Made by a program: the position numbers and the translations under genes
In this document: positions 13,048 to 25,456 of the stretch, piece by piece
Layout: each line of letters starts with the position of its first letter
How positions within the stretch are numbered: position 1 is the stretch's first letter
The notes under the pieces: generated by a model
Databases searched by the model: none
Told to the model about the DNA's origin: nothing
What the model saw: the letters and a program-made list of their open reading frames with translations, nothing else
Source: Gigaspora margarita
Taxonomy: Eukaryota; Glomeromycota; Glomeromycetes; Diversisporales; Gigasporaceae
DNA length: 64,000 nucleotides
Direction of reading: 5' to 3'
Assembly: GCA_009809945.1 (NCBI GenBank)
Contig: WTPW01000619.1
Span: 203,437-267,436 of the forward strand

Positions 13048-13353
13048 ATGTCGAAAACAGTCGATAAATGCATGTTGGTAAGGTCAATGGATCGAAAAGA
13101 AAGGGGGAAGAACTGGTCAGTGTACACGCCACATGTTACAACCCTGTCCTCAGATAACGGGAAGAAAGACATGGGTCGGGATCAGAGAACAAATCAATCA
13201 GCTAAATTGCATGAGTCGACACGCAACCAGAAATACGTAATAGAAAAGCCACCGACCACATTAGTAACCGTCAACAAGACGCTTCGACACTCTTTCCCAC
13301 TTCGATACAATTGTCTTCGGCAAACAAATTTCTCGACCCACCTCTCCCGCTAG
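13048..13353 (+). CDS. Open reading frame of 101 residues, unknown
   Basis: This frame stands out because its base composition is clearly less AT-rich than the surrounding DNA. The predicted protein is basic and polar (Lys, Arg, Thr, Ser, Asn), with no signal peptide, membrane segment or motif that I recognise. It ends just before the start of inverted-repeat DNA at about 13360. It could be a small gene, an exon, or chance in a repeat fragment; there is no independent support for translation. Confidence 0.2.
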   Translation: MSKTVDKCMLVRSMDRKERGKNWSVYTPHVTTLSSDNGKKDMGRDQRTNQSAKLHESTRNQKYVIEKPPTTLVTVNKTLRHSFPLRYNCLRQTNFSTHLSR

Positions 13354-13427
13354 TCCAGTATTGGCACTTCAAGTGACCCATGACTAAATGATCAAATGAA
13401 TTGGTCTTTGGTCATTTGGTCATTTAC

Positions 13428-14035
13428 TAGGGTGATAAACGGACCAAGTAATCAAAACTATGTCAGGTGTATTAGTAATTTTAATATGATCAAGATTTTA
13501 TCAGTGAAATTAAAAATGATTGACTAAAATATCACTTTAATTCAATTAATTATAAAGAAAACTACAAAATTCTAAAAGATTCCTCTGAATATTGCACTTC
13601 TTTTTCTAATCTCTTTTGGGTGAAATCTCTTCATAAGAATTATCTCTAAAAAGTTACAATCGATTTTTCACAAAAGTTTTAGTAAATTTTTTTGTTTGTA
13701 CTTATTGTACGAATTTTGTTTAATAAATTTATATATTCTATTAATTGAACACCTAAAATTTACATGTCAACATAAAATATTCGAAAGTAACTTTGTTTTT
13801 TGACATTTTGTAGACATTTTGTGAAATTTCCAAGCAATTCCTTGTCTTTTTAGTGAGTTGATTCGGTTTAAAATTTTTTAATAAATATATTAATATTACT
13901 GTTATATCGGTATGTATCAATAGCGATAACGATTGTTTTCCTTCGTATAACATGAAAAAAATCTGTAACATATTAAATTCTATAGTTAACTTACATAGTT
14001 TTAATTACTTAGTAGTTAGTCCATTTATCACCCTA
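13428..14035. mobile_element. TIR element with 9-bp duplication (MULE-like)
   Basis: The ends TAGGGTGATAAACGGAC and its imperfect complement GTCCATTTATCACCCTA are flanked by GTCATTTAC at 13419-13427 and 14036-14044. It is inserted in DNA rich in GTCATTTG motifs, so the flank could partly be repetitive. The frame at 13753-13971 has no recognisable product. Confidence 0.65.
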
Positions 14036-14261
14036 GTCATTTACGTTTGAAATGACTAAAATGACCTGATATAAAGAAATTATACACACATTTTGCCTGT
14101 ATCTTATTGGCACGGGTTGGCTTATCACGTGATACTGGTGATTTTAATACATGTTGAGGTCATTTGGGTCATTTAGATTCAAATGGCCGGCCTCCTTTAT
14201 TCTGCTATTTTCCTATTTAACAGCCGCCTGATTTGAGCAGGCGGGAACCACCAGCTAATGC

Positions 14262-16438
14262 CAGGGATGGTAAATGACCAGGTCATTCAATTTTTTATAG
14301 ATGACCTCAAATGACCTCTAAATGACCAAAAAATAGCCGGTCATTTACAAATGATCCATGACAAAACGATCCCGGTCATTTCCAAATGACAAGGTCATTA
14401 CGGCTAGAGTTGTCATTGCAGTGGTTCCAATGAAAATTCTCATTGGAAGAATTTTTCCACTAGAACATCTATAATATCAACCAATAAAAATGCGCAAAGA
14501 TCAAACCACTTAAACCAATAAAAATGCACACATTACACATAAATTAATGAGAACCCTTCCTTGTCAGTCAATACCAGGAACGTAGTCATGCAGAATATAT
14601 GGTTTACCGCCATCTGGGTTTGCAAAATCTTGCATTTGATTGGTGTTAAAAATCTATGTTTCACATGTTAATGTGTAATTGTAGGATATAAAATAGACAA
14701 TTATTTCACAGACAAATTAATTCTGTCTGTTATTGTCGTTAATTTTAAGTTTAAATTTAAAGTTGATGCAATTTATAAAAAAAATTGTCGGTGAAATATA
14801 TTGTCTACAAAATAAAATTGTTTGCGAATTAACCGTCTGTAAATAAACTTGTCTATAAATTAATTGCCTGTAAACTAAGTTTTCTATAAAGTGATTGTTA
14901 GTGAAATAATACGGACGTGGATTCACTTTTTATTGTGTGTCGATTTTTTTTTTTTTTTTTTTTTTAGCTCGAAAGTCACGTAACCACGTAACCACTTATT
15001 TTTTATATAAAAGTAGGCATACTTAATTAGTGAATTTATAGAATTTAAAAGCTGTAACTAATATGCTGAATAGCCTAATCGTACTTTTATTTTCTTTCAA
15101 CTTTACCTGTGTACTACGTTATATTCTTATGCGTAATCTACAAACCCGAATATAGTAAAGTTAAAATTATAAAAGTCACTGGAAGCCACTGGAAGTAACT
15201 GGAACTTCCTTCCAGTGGATAAAATTTCTCACTGGAAAGATCCAGTGATAGCTTACCACTGGAAGATATATTTTACTAATTCCTTCCAGTTAGTTCCAGT
15301 GATCTTCCAGTTCCAATAATTTTCATTGGAATGTTCCAGACCATCATTGACCATTGGGTCATTTGGTAACAAAGTTTCCAGAAATTCAGATACATCCAAG
15401 AATAAATGACCTGGCCATTTGTCCATAATTCAAATGACACTAAATCATCATATAATGACCAGTCATCATCAGTCACTTGAGTCATTTGTCACGTGTAATA
15501 ATTTGATTGGTCAAATAGTTTACTATAGTTTTCGTGATACGTAAAAGTCAAAACGCATATTGTAAAATTCTATCAACACCAAAAATCGATTTACTTAGTA
15601 TAATTTTAGTCTTCATAGATAGTGACATTCAGTGATCATTTTTCACTGCGCGGACTGTGCGCAGCGCACAGAAACAAAATTTTGCGCACATTTTTTTTCA
15701 GTAGATGTGCGGATACCGCACAGAAAAAATTGGCATTTTGTAAGTAGTGCGCACAGTTGCAAGTATTTTCTCAGTTATTTTTGTTATTTGCCGCACAGAA
15801 AAAGTTTATGAATTGTGCGGTATCCGCACAGTAAATTTTAATTGAAAAATTAACACTGGTGACATTTATTTAAATTGTATTTTATAAAAATCACTTTTTA
15901 TTTAGTAACAAAATTTGAATTGGCTAAAGGGTATTAGATTATCAATGACCTTCTATGCAAACATTTTTCAAGGTCACTACGCTGTCACTACATACGGCAT
16001 TACGGCTATGACGTAAGGGTCGTACTACCACCTAGGTCATGTTGCCGTTATGCCATATGTAGTCGTAATAGGTATAGTATGTTGTGATTTATGTTGCGTG
16101 CCGTGACTTGTGTTGTATTCCATGACATGCCGTCGTGACTTAAGTTAACTTAAAATAAATAAATTGTTTGTAATAAATTAAATTATATATAATAAATTAT
16201 ATAAAGAACTGGTCCAAAAGCCAGGGTTCAAGAAGTTGTGTATAAGATGTTAAATTAACAAACATATATTTATACAGCAAATGTGTCGTATTACCGTTAT
16301 ATTTTTAATAAGGTAGTTAACTTCATATTTTTAAATGTCTGTATCTTTATTCTTAAGTAATTTGGACTGTGAAATGACTGACGACTTAGACTGGTCATTT
16401 GAATCATTTGGGCCATTTCAAATCATTTACCATCCCTG
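14262..16438. mobile_element. hAT-like element, about 2.2 kb, containing nested insertions
   Basis: The ends are CAGGGATGGTAAATGA and its complement TCATTTACCATCCCTG. The flanks GCTAATGC (14254-14261) and GCTGATGC (16439-16446) match at 7 of 8 positions, fitting an aged hAT duplication. Subterminal DNA is full of AAATGACC motifs in both orientations. Inside are another hAT (separate entry), a foldback about 14429-15348 with TTCCAATGAAAATT arms, tandem CACTGGAAG units near 15178-15330, and GTCGGTGAAAT-like repeats near 14700-14930. No transposase survives. Confidence 0.75.
15630..15858. mobile_element. Small hAT-type MITE nested in the larger hAT
   Basis: It begins CAGTGATCATTTTTCA and ends with the complement of CAGTGTTAATTTTTCA. 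It is flanked by an exact 8-bp duplication GTGACATT (15622-15629 and 15859-15866). The interior has GC-richer hairpins based on TGTGCGGATACCGCACA. Confidence 0.8.
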
Positions 16439-16871
16439 GCTGATGCTGTTTCTCACTCATTCTACTTCTTGCTCGTTCTACTGTTATGAATATACCTGGC
16501 GCAATCTTACTTGCTAATTTTCTGGGAGCATATCATCATTTCAGTTCGAGTTACTTAATTAAAATTACTTGTAATGTATTTTGCTGATTTCATGTCCTTT
16601 AATTATCCAACCACATGATTAGTCGTGCCGATGCTTTCGAAAAGTTTAAATATTATGCGTAAGGTTCAAATTTGAAAAACTTTGTACCTATTATTTCAAC
16701 ATATTATTTCGACATATATTATTTCAACATGTTATTTTAATGAATAAGGATATACTAATATTTATATATTACGTATTGCTTAATATTAGGGTTAAACTGT
16801 TGGATATATTAGAAGATATAATTTTTATTTTGATTAAACGATCTTATAATATATGAGCAATATAATTAGTA

Positions 16872-17312
16872 CGATAAATTCTCGAAATAGCGGGCATCTG
16901 CGCGCTATTTTGAATACCTGCGCGTTATTTCGAGTACTCCCATAGGCGTTATTTTGAATTTAAGTTATTTTTTGAACTGTTGCGTATTATAAGTATACTT
17001 GCCGGACAAACCTGGACAAATTCGTTATTTACAAAAAATTAAATCAAACAAATAATCTTGATACTCTGCAAATATATCATATATAACTACAAGAATATGT
17101 ATCAATTGTTTACAGTAAATAAGGATTATTAACAAAGTTTTTGAGAAATTAATTTTGTCAGTGTTTGGGATTTGGATTTGGGCGGCAAGTATAATTATAA
17201 GGTCAAAGTGTTGACTTTAATAAAATAAACGTAACGTGATATTAAGAGGGGGTGCGTTAATTCTGGACGCGATTTTTAAAATAACACCCATGCACACTAT
17301 TTCGAGAATTTA
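16872..17312. mobile_element. TIR element of the CGAAATAACGCG family
   Basis: ATAAATTCTCGAAATAG at the left faces CTATTTCGAGAATTTAT at the right. Subterminal GCGCGCTATTTTGAA motifs recur. Related arms occur at 1800-1912 and flank the Helitron pair near 42.5 and 44.3 kb. No transposase. The stretch 17313-18551 has no supported gene. Confidence 0.6.
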
Positions 17313-18551
17313 TGATACAGTATTATATAAACTAAAGGTTATAATTTATCTTTTGTAAAGACTGTAATAGAATATATTACTATTTAGATTATAATAAATA
17401 AAAACCAAAGCTTCGCTATATAAGTTACTCACATATTTATTATCCGGAACGTAGCAGCATGGGGGACATTCGAATCCGATAACTTCCGGGATCGACGTTA
17501 CACAAGTATTTATATAGTGTAGTATTGTAAAACCCGAATTTTCGAGTCTAAGCAAACTTAAAAAAAAACATTAATATCGGTGCAACACTTTATTAGTAAA
17601 CCAGTTTCGTAGCGAGCGTCTCTTCAAGAAATCCAGTTGCATCATGTTGCATCACGTGAATAAAAGGTAGATCTATTGAGAGTTGAAGTACTATCTACCG
17701 TATAGTAAGAGGTAATAAAAATATATTGTCTGCTTAATTCGTGAAGCTTAACGTTATTTTTTCGGTTTTTTTTTTATTATTNTTTAAGTAATCAACTTGT
17801 TTATTTTATTTGTAGGTTTTTGTAGACTGCTTTCAAAAGTTATTTGTTCTTTAGAAGATGTTTGATTCAATATAAGTCGTTTTATATATACGAAAATATA
17901 GCTTTGTTAAATTATATGAAATTTTAAAAAAATATTAATAAAGGACGTGTAACTTGTTACCAGAAACTTTTTTAATTAAGTTCTTGCATTTGTAAGTTGT
18001 ATTATAATTCGGACGAATAGTTTTATTCTTTACAACGTGAAGTTATTAATATAATAAAAGAAATTGTAATATTTGAATTGCGCCTGTTGATTGGTTGAGT
18101 TGTTTAATTATTATCTATCTGTTTTTACGAAACGGTATCACGTGGTTTAAAAACAGGTTTATGATTGGTCAACTACCTCTATATGTTTACGTAAGGTGAT
18201 ACAAAAGTTACATTTTTTGATGCATCAATAACAATAATATCAAAAATGTAACTTCTGTAGTTACATTTTGATACATCATATTGTTTTAATTTGTGTCGCA
18301 TCAAAAAAAATGAAATTAGATCATAGTTGTTATTGCGCTTCGGACACACAATGTTGTGCACTAACCTAGTTTACGCATGGTGATACACGAGTTACGTTTT
18401 TGATGCATAAATAGCTACATTTTTGATTCACCTTTTATTTGTCATTTAAGCTATTGCATCACAAACATAATTTTGAAAATTCATGTCTGTCCGCACGCGT
18501 GTTCAAATTTGTAATTTTAGTGTCGCAAAAATATGCACATTCACGCATTTG

Positions 18552-18940
18552 GGTCATGGACTAGGAAAACCCCCCTCCGACACTTTTTTAAAAAATTTGA
18601 GCTTTTTGATTCAAATTAAAGTTCCAGTTTATATCTATATGTATTTCACTTTTTTACCTTACGTTGATATAATAATTTATTGAGATATTTTAACTTGAAT
18701 GTAACCAAATTTTTTAATGTTCGTGTTCTAAAAATAGATTTACAACCAAAGATTGACGGCTCAATTAAATTAGATTGGTCAATCAGCGGTTCATAATCAC
18801 ATGACATTGTTTATTCAATAATTGATATCTAAAAATAAACAAAAAATTCAGGGGTAAAATTTAGGTTTCACAAACAATTAATCGCCATTTTCTCAAAATG
18901 GAAACTACCCTTCGGAGGGGGGTTTTCCTAGTCCATGACC
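18552..18940. mobile_element. MITE with 30-bp terminal inverted repeats
   Basis: GGTCATGGACTAGGAAAACC followed by a C run and TCCG is mirrored exactly at the right end. CATTTG flanks both sides (18546-18551 and 18941-18946). The GC-rich tips contrast with an AT-rich core. A diverged single arm with AGTTCCTAGTCCACGGGTC occurs near 19690, suggesting another decayed copy. Confidence 0.7.
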
Positions 18941-19373
18941 CATTTGTGCAATGAGATGATCATCATATGATACGCTCCGGACTCATAATGTTATGCATTT
19001 TCCCTAGTAATAACATGTTCATTGTTTACATTTATTAACCAATCAAAAATAAATCAAATAGAATGTTTGCTATGCTTAGCCATGTAACATAACAGATAAG
19101 TGATAAAACATCATAGGTACGTTTTACGTAGTAAAAAAAATCGTTAAATATAAAAATTTATAAGATTGTAACTTTGTAACACAACCTTAAAATTATTATA
19201 CGTATAGAAATTTAGATTTACTTATTAGTTAGTACAGCAGGGGGGAAAGGCATCGGGTTTCCAATTTAAGATATTTATTATCAGAATGAATTTTTTTATC
19301 CAATTAAAGTTAATTAATTACGCTTTTTAAATTAATTTTTATTAATCGAGAAATCGACTCAACCATTTTTATA

Positions 19374-19548
19374 CATATGTTGTACTCCAAAATCTAAATT
19401 TGCCCCAATTGTCAGATTTCAATTTACTTAAAAATTTAACTAAATACCCTGCTAACATTAATTTATTTAGACTGATAATTTTGGCCAATTGACATTTGGG
19501 GCAAATTGACATCTGGGGCAAATTGACATCTAGGGTACAACATATGTA
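19374..19548. repeat. Foldback with TTTGCCCCA repeats
   Basis: CATATGTTGTAC at the left faces GTACAACATATG at the right. The right arm has three tandem copies of GGGGCAAATTGACAT-like units against one in the left arm. Non-coding. The remaining DNA up to 20854 shows only weak inverted repeats (about 20030-20310) and no gene. Confidence 0.55.
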
Positions 19549-20854
19549 TTAAAAAAAAATACGCAATATAAATTTTTTCCTATATTGGTTCAACAATAAA
19601 TTAAATAAATTATCGACAACCAATTGATGTTGTCACATGACCTTGTCATGATTGATTGAATGAATCAAACTAAAAAAAATCCGGGAATTGAAAGTTCCTA
19701 GTCCACGGGTCAACTTCTCAAAACAATTAATTGTTTTCTAAGCGTAATTACTTTAATTGAACAAAGAACTATCGTCATCCATCGTCATTAATTAATTCAT
19801 AAAAGAACTTATTGTATCAATCATGCTTTATTATATCAATCATGTTTATTGTATCAATGTTTAAAATAATTTAACAGTCTTTGTTATAATAAATTAAAAT
19901 TAGAAAATCGCAAACATTTTTTAACAATCTTTGTTAAAATAAATTGAAATTAGAAATCGCTAATACTTTTTTCCTTGCTCTGCGAATCTCTTGCACCCCA
20001 AAAACCAATAATAGACCCGGGTATAGTGTAAAACCGAGAGTTCGTATCATTCAAAGAAAAACTTTGAAGATTATACTCATTTTGCATCTACAATAGATGG
20101 TCAAAAAAATCCAGGGTTTGGTTAATATAGATCCTGTGTTCCGCACCCAGGTATACTACGTGGTGGATCTATTATCATGGGGGTCTTGTATATGGTGATC
20201 CTCACCTTATTAAGTTTTTCACTATAGATAAAATTAGAGATTTTTTAGTAATAATAATAATATTTTGATAGTTTCGATACGATTTTTACTTTACACCCGG
20301 TCTTGGTATTAAAATTATAGAGGGTACGATTTTCGTTTATGCAATAGGGAGTTAGCTAATTCCAATCCATTTAGGAACGTTAGTTATATAATAAAAATAA
20401 AGTAATTCTGCATTAAATGTAGACGTGAAAAAAATTACAATTGGGTAGAATTCTTGATATATATCAAAATGTACTGAAATTTTAGCTTGGATCAAAGAAA
20501 TATTGATATCATGCAAGTACATAAATGCATTTATTTTAGGTCTTATGCGCTGCATTTACTAATTTTACGAAGGGGAATTATAAACAGAATTTTTTCATAT
20601 ACTTACATGTTATTGACATATGAACCTACCTAAATTTTATATGACGTAAAGGGACGTCTGTTTATCTTGGATCTTCTAAAATGTTTGCAGCTCTAGTGTA
20701 TACATGATGCATATTGTATAACAATTAGTGTCATGTCAAGGTTCGATCCATGGATCCTATATCAAAAGTATTTAAGCAGAATAAATTTCTACAATTACTT
20801 AAAACATTTGTTTAAAAAAAATAATCGATTTTATTTGAAATAAAACTTTTCAAT

Positions 20855-23314
20855 ATGAATTTAAAATTTAAAAAAGTATTAAACCATTTTAAAAATAAAT
20901 TAATACCTTTACAAAAAAATAAAAATAGAAAAAATAAAATAGTTAGTTTAATTCATTCTCCTGTTCCAAATGATAAAAATCAATTATCAATTAAGATCAT
21001 CAAATATGCTGATGAATTATTATCTGAATGTGGAGATGAAATTTGTCCCGAGTTTTTTAAAAATCCTCTTGAACCTGCCCGACACTCTATTGATACTACC
21101 AATGATTCAGATTGGATTGGATATGGGGATATATCAATGTCTCCTTATGATACCGCTTGGGTTGCAATGATTCCCGATAAAATTTATAAAGAATCAAAGT
21201 CTTTCAAAGATTTTAAATTGGCATTTCCTCAATGTTTTATATGGTTTTTTGATAATCAAGATGCCAACGGTAGTTGGGCAGGTAATGGTGCCGGTAGCAT
21301 TGCACCGGGACTTGCAGGTCTTCTTGCACTCGGACTTTTCCAATCTCGTTCTGGTGAATACTTTGAAACCAAATTGAATGATTTGGGAATAACAATTGTA
21401 AATATCCTGCACTACATGAATTTTTAAAATTATATATAATTTATAATTTATATATATATATATATATACATATATATATACATATATATATATATATTAA
21501 CTTATTATCGATTTTCTTTTTTTAATAGGAACGATTTACCACAATTTTCGAAAAAGCCAGAAATTTTTTACAAAATACGTACGTATATTAATAATTTTTG
21601 AATTCAATAATGTAACCCTTTATCATGTGAATAATTGAATTTTTTTTATTAGACTGAATGAATGGAACATCGATGACCTCGATATGACAAGTTTTGAATT
21701 AACAATTCCTTACCATTTATCTGCTTTGGCTCAACTTGAAAAACCAGTTGTATTTAATTTCCCAGAAAGTCAACGACTTTTACAAGAAAATCGAAGAAAA
21801 TTAGGACTTATTCCTTTAGATACTATTCTCAGTCAACAATATACAACTATTACACATTCTATTGAAGCATTTTGTGAAAAAATAAATCTTTCACGAATTC
21901 AAAATAATGCCTTTCAAGCAATTAATGGTAGTTATGGTTCTTCACCAGCAGCTACCGCTTCAGTGCTTATGCATGCTTCAAAATGGGACGATAAAGCATT
22001 CGAGTTTTTAAAAAAAACAATTTCTCATTTTCCGTCCTACGTTAAAAGTCACGGTCTCGTTCCTACTTTAAGTGATATAGGAATATTTGAAACAATTTGG
22101 GTGATGCATTCTATTGGAGATTTATGTCTTAAGATTCGTGCAAATAAGAATTTTAATGATAAATCGATAAATAATCTTTTCACAAAAAATCTCGCGTTTA
22201 TTGAATACCTTTCTGAGTTAAACAAAATACAAGGTGGCACTCTTCGATGGACTAGCTGGGATAATAGAATGCCGGCAGATGTAAATTGATTTTTCACCGT
22301 TGTTCTCTTACATTTTTATACACTACAAGTAATTAACCTTGTTTTAAATCTAAATTACTTTTAGGTCGACGATTCAGGTAAATATCTTATTCTACGAATT
22401 TTTATTTTTTTCTCCAAAGTGATACATTTTATTAACATTTTCAAATCCATTTCTTTTTTCAGTTGTAAGTAATTGGCTTATTAAACAGTTCGATCCTGTC
22501 AGTACAATAGATCTTGATATCAACATAAAAACTTTTTATAACGGCAAATATTTCAAAAGTTTTCCTATTGGTATGTACATTTCAAAAATAACTGTGACCT
22601 TTTTTTTTTTTTTTTTTTTACAATTGACATTAATTTAATATATTACGCGTTTTTTTTTTAGAGAGAACATTCTCGGTTAGTTGCAATGTAAATGCAGTAA
22701 ACCTTTTAATCTTGGAATATCAACATGCTAAATCCAAAAGAAAAAAAATTACCAAAGTCTCTGCTGAAAAAAATGGTGTAACAAAGGTCATGTTAGAAGA
22801 AATAATTCCTACCGTAATAAAATTTATAATCTTTCAACGAAAAGAAAATGGTATATGGTTAGATAAATGGAACAAAAGTCCGGCTTATACAACTTTCAAG
22901 GCAAATGATCTATTATTATCATTACAAGCGTATCGAAAATTACGTGTTAAATCAGGATTTGACACGAATGAAGCACTTCGTGATTATTGCAGAAAAACTG
23001 TCGACTGGGCATTAAATACACAACATAAAGATGGGAGTTGGGGCGAACCATCAAGTACAGGTCCTGGAAACCTTGAAGAAACGAGTTATGTTATTAGATT
23101 ATTAAGAACTGCTGCCAAGAATTGGCGGGATGATAAAGCAATTCAAATGGCATTACATAACGGTAAAAAATACCTTATTAAAAATCTTGATGAGTCGATG
23201 ACAGATAAAGGATATTTTCATACAAAACAACCATTTTTATGGATTAATAAACAACTTTATACGGCTCCTAGAATTATTAAATCATCTATTCTTACGTCCC
23301 TTTGGGAAGACTAA
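20855..23314 (+). CDS. Class II diterpene cyclase (copalyl-diphosphate-synthase-like), monofunctional, 6 exons
   Basis: Exons 20855-21397, 21529-21578, 21653-22280, 22365-22377, 22463-22570 and 22662-23314, all GT-AG, give 664 residues in one frame. Family features in order: SPYDTAWVA at 96-104, a QW-like NQDANGSW at 134-141, NGSYGSSPAATA in the middle, then MPAD|VDDS with the class II acid motif DVDD at 407-410. Next come ERTFSVSCNVNA from 448, DKWNKSPAYTT at 515-525, and a second QW-like QHKDGSWG at 568-575. Known class II cyclases protonate geranylgeranyl diphosphate through the middle Asp to make copalyl-type bicycles. The protein stops after the beta/gamma region: no alpha domain and no DDxxD, unlike the roughly 950-residue bifunctional fungal CPS/KS enzymes. 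A separate class I partner would be needed. The Lys/Asn-rich first 35 residues carry no clear targeting signal. Exact product is unknown. Confidence 0.9.
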
Positions 23315-24474
23315 AAAAAAATTTGCAACATTTTTCCAAAATTCACTTGTCACGTGACAATAACAACAAAGCACAAAAATTCACTTTTTAGAAAAACAAT
23401 TCTGCTTTCTATTCTTAGAATATTTTTTACGCAAAATGAGATAAACGTAAGCACGTTTAGACTACACAGAGGTCAATTACCAAATCAAGACATTCGACCC
23501 GAGTCACAAAAGTAACATGTACAGAAACATTAGATAACTGGTAAAAATGTTAAATATAACTGGTAAAATGTTAAATGAACCGAAACACGACAATAACAAA
23601 CACAATCAATATATTACACTATTATTATTATTATTGGTTATCTAAATTTAAAATTTGTCATGCATTTTGACAGGAATCCGGGGTTTTTTTAACTCACTCG
23701 GGATTTTTGCCACAGCTAGATATGCTGCATGACATTGTTTACTCAAATGATTTATTACGATTTATTACATTTAATTAATGCATTAATTTATTTGTGCTTA
23801 CTTTATTGTGGAACCATTAATTTTAATTAACGTAATTCTTTAATTTTACCGAATTAAGACCAATAAACAAATTTCAGGTATAACTGACAAATTTTAAATT
23901 AATGGTTTCAAATAATTTATAATTTTATTATTCTTCATTTATTATTCGAAAGTCTTGAAAAAAATATAACCCTTCTAGAACACCCACAAAAAATTGTTTC
24001 ATTCCTACATATTTTGACTTAAATACTGAAATACTGTATACAGTGTTTATATATATATATATATATATATATTTTTTAGTTTATATAAATTCTTTTTATT
24101 TTGTATCGTATAACTCTATAATTATTGCTATATACATACTGTAAAAAAAAAAAAAAGTATAATAATTAGTAATTAAATTTTGTATATCGCATTTCGATTT
24201 GATTGGCTACCTCTGACTATCATAGTTACACGCTGAACATTTTTTGCTTATTAATAAAATTCATCTTAAACAAAAATTTTCAGCGTAACTTTTGCATATA
24301 GACGCATAAAAGTTTTAATTTAATATTTAATTGTAATCACAAAAAAAAAAGAAATTTATTTATTTATTTTTTTAAAAATTCGTGTACCAATAATCGACGA
24401 AATTAGCCAATCAAATCGATACGCAATAATTAAGCGAGGCTTAGGAAACTCCAATAATTAAAATATAACTTATA
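23315..24474. other. Spacer after the cyclase
   Basis: No gene and no second terpene-synthase domain is seen here. Short TA and A tracts (about 24048-24072 and 24143-24156) are present. Confidence 0.5.
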
Positions 24475-24829
24475 CAGTCAACCCTCGTTATAGTCACTCT
24501 TGAAATAGTCACAACCTTGATATAGTCACAATATTTGCACGATTTTTAAGCTCTAGCTAGGGTTGTTAATGGGTTGGGTTGGATTAGGTTAAATTATTCT
24601 TCAACCCACTCCAACTTGGGTTGGGCTCATTCCGGAGCCACTCCAGATTTGCTTAGAGTTTGCCCGGTTTCACTCCGTTTCACTCCGGAGTTTTAAGCAT
24701 ATAATTAACAACCCTAACTCTAGCTATTATAAACTATATAAAATTTGACCGTTATATACTCTAATCACAACTTTTTATAATAACCGAATTCTTGTTTCCC
24801 AATTTGGTTATTATATCGAGATTTGACTA
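24475..24829. mobile_element. Pogo-like MITE
   Basis: The left end CAGTCAACCCTCGTTATAGT resembles pogo/Tigger termini; the right end is the imperfect complement of TAGTCAAATCTCGATATAAT. TA flanks both sides (24473-24474 and 24830-24831). The element is split by a small hAT. Confidence 0.72.
24558..24716. mobile_element. 159-bp hAT MITE inside the pogo-like element
   Basis: The ends TAGGGTTGTTAAT and ATTAACAACCCTA are perfect inverted repeats. The 8-bp flanks GCTCTAGC (24550-24557) and ACTCTAGC (24717-24724) differ at one base. The core has GGGTTGGGTT and CACTCCGG repeats. Confidence 0.8.
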
Positions 24830-25134
24830 TATCTAGTAATAAAATTTTTTTATAAAATTTACAGATTAAATAGAAAAAATGCATAGTATTATAGTCTGAA
24901 GCATATTATATGATGATTATATTATACAAATCACAAATTTGAATATATCAGATATATAATTTTAGAAACTTTTTGTTCATTTGTACTTGTGTTCAAATTA
25001 AATTTTTAATATGATCTTTATAATATTTATGATGTATCAAAAAAGTATCTATAAATACATCAAAAATATAAATTTTATTTTACTTTGCATAGATACTAAT
25101 TGTTTATTTTTATTTTTTTTTAATATTGTATTGG

Positions 25135-25345
25135 ATCAATTTTTAATGACTTATTCAAATCTATAAGTGATTCTTTATACTGCCCCAGTATTCTATAAGT
25201 AACTCCATGGTTATAAATGCAATTGTATTATTTTAATCTATTTCTAATAGTCTATTCAAATCTTCAAGTGAATCTTTATATTGTTTTATACCAAAATATA
25301 TTGCCATCTTTATTAAATATAATCTAATTTCTAATTTATCTATTT
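25135..25345 (-). pseudogene. TPR repeat relic
   Basis: On the minus strand a stretch reads NHGVTYRILGQYKESLID then LNKSLK, a textbook tetratricopeptide unit of the type found in fungal TPR proteins. A second nearby unit reads QYKDSLEDLN. Frame breaks and missing flanks make it a fossil of a TPR gene. It resembles the relics at 35.8-37.2 kb. Confidence 0.65.
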
Positions 25346-25456
25346 AATTCATTTGTTAATAAGCAAATAATACAAAATTAAGCAGAAATATAATAATAAT
25401 TACTACTTTTGAGATTGTTATACTTTGGGTCAAAATGAAAATCTAAAACTTGAAAC

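Noticed and set aside
14717-14926. 69-residue frame with repeated YRQ/LQTV motifs
   Set aside because: Translation of a short-period DNA repeat in the hAT interior, also seen without a frame at 44290-44470.
20735-20765. GGTTCGATCC resembling a tRNA B box
   Set aside because: No A box or tRNA fold at the right distance upstream.
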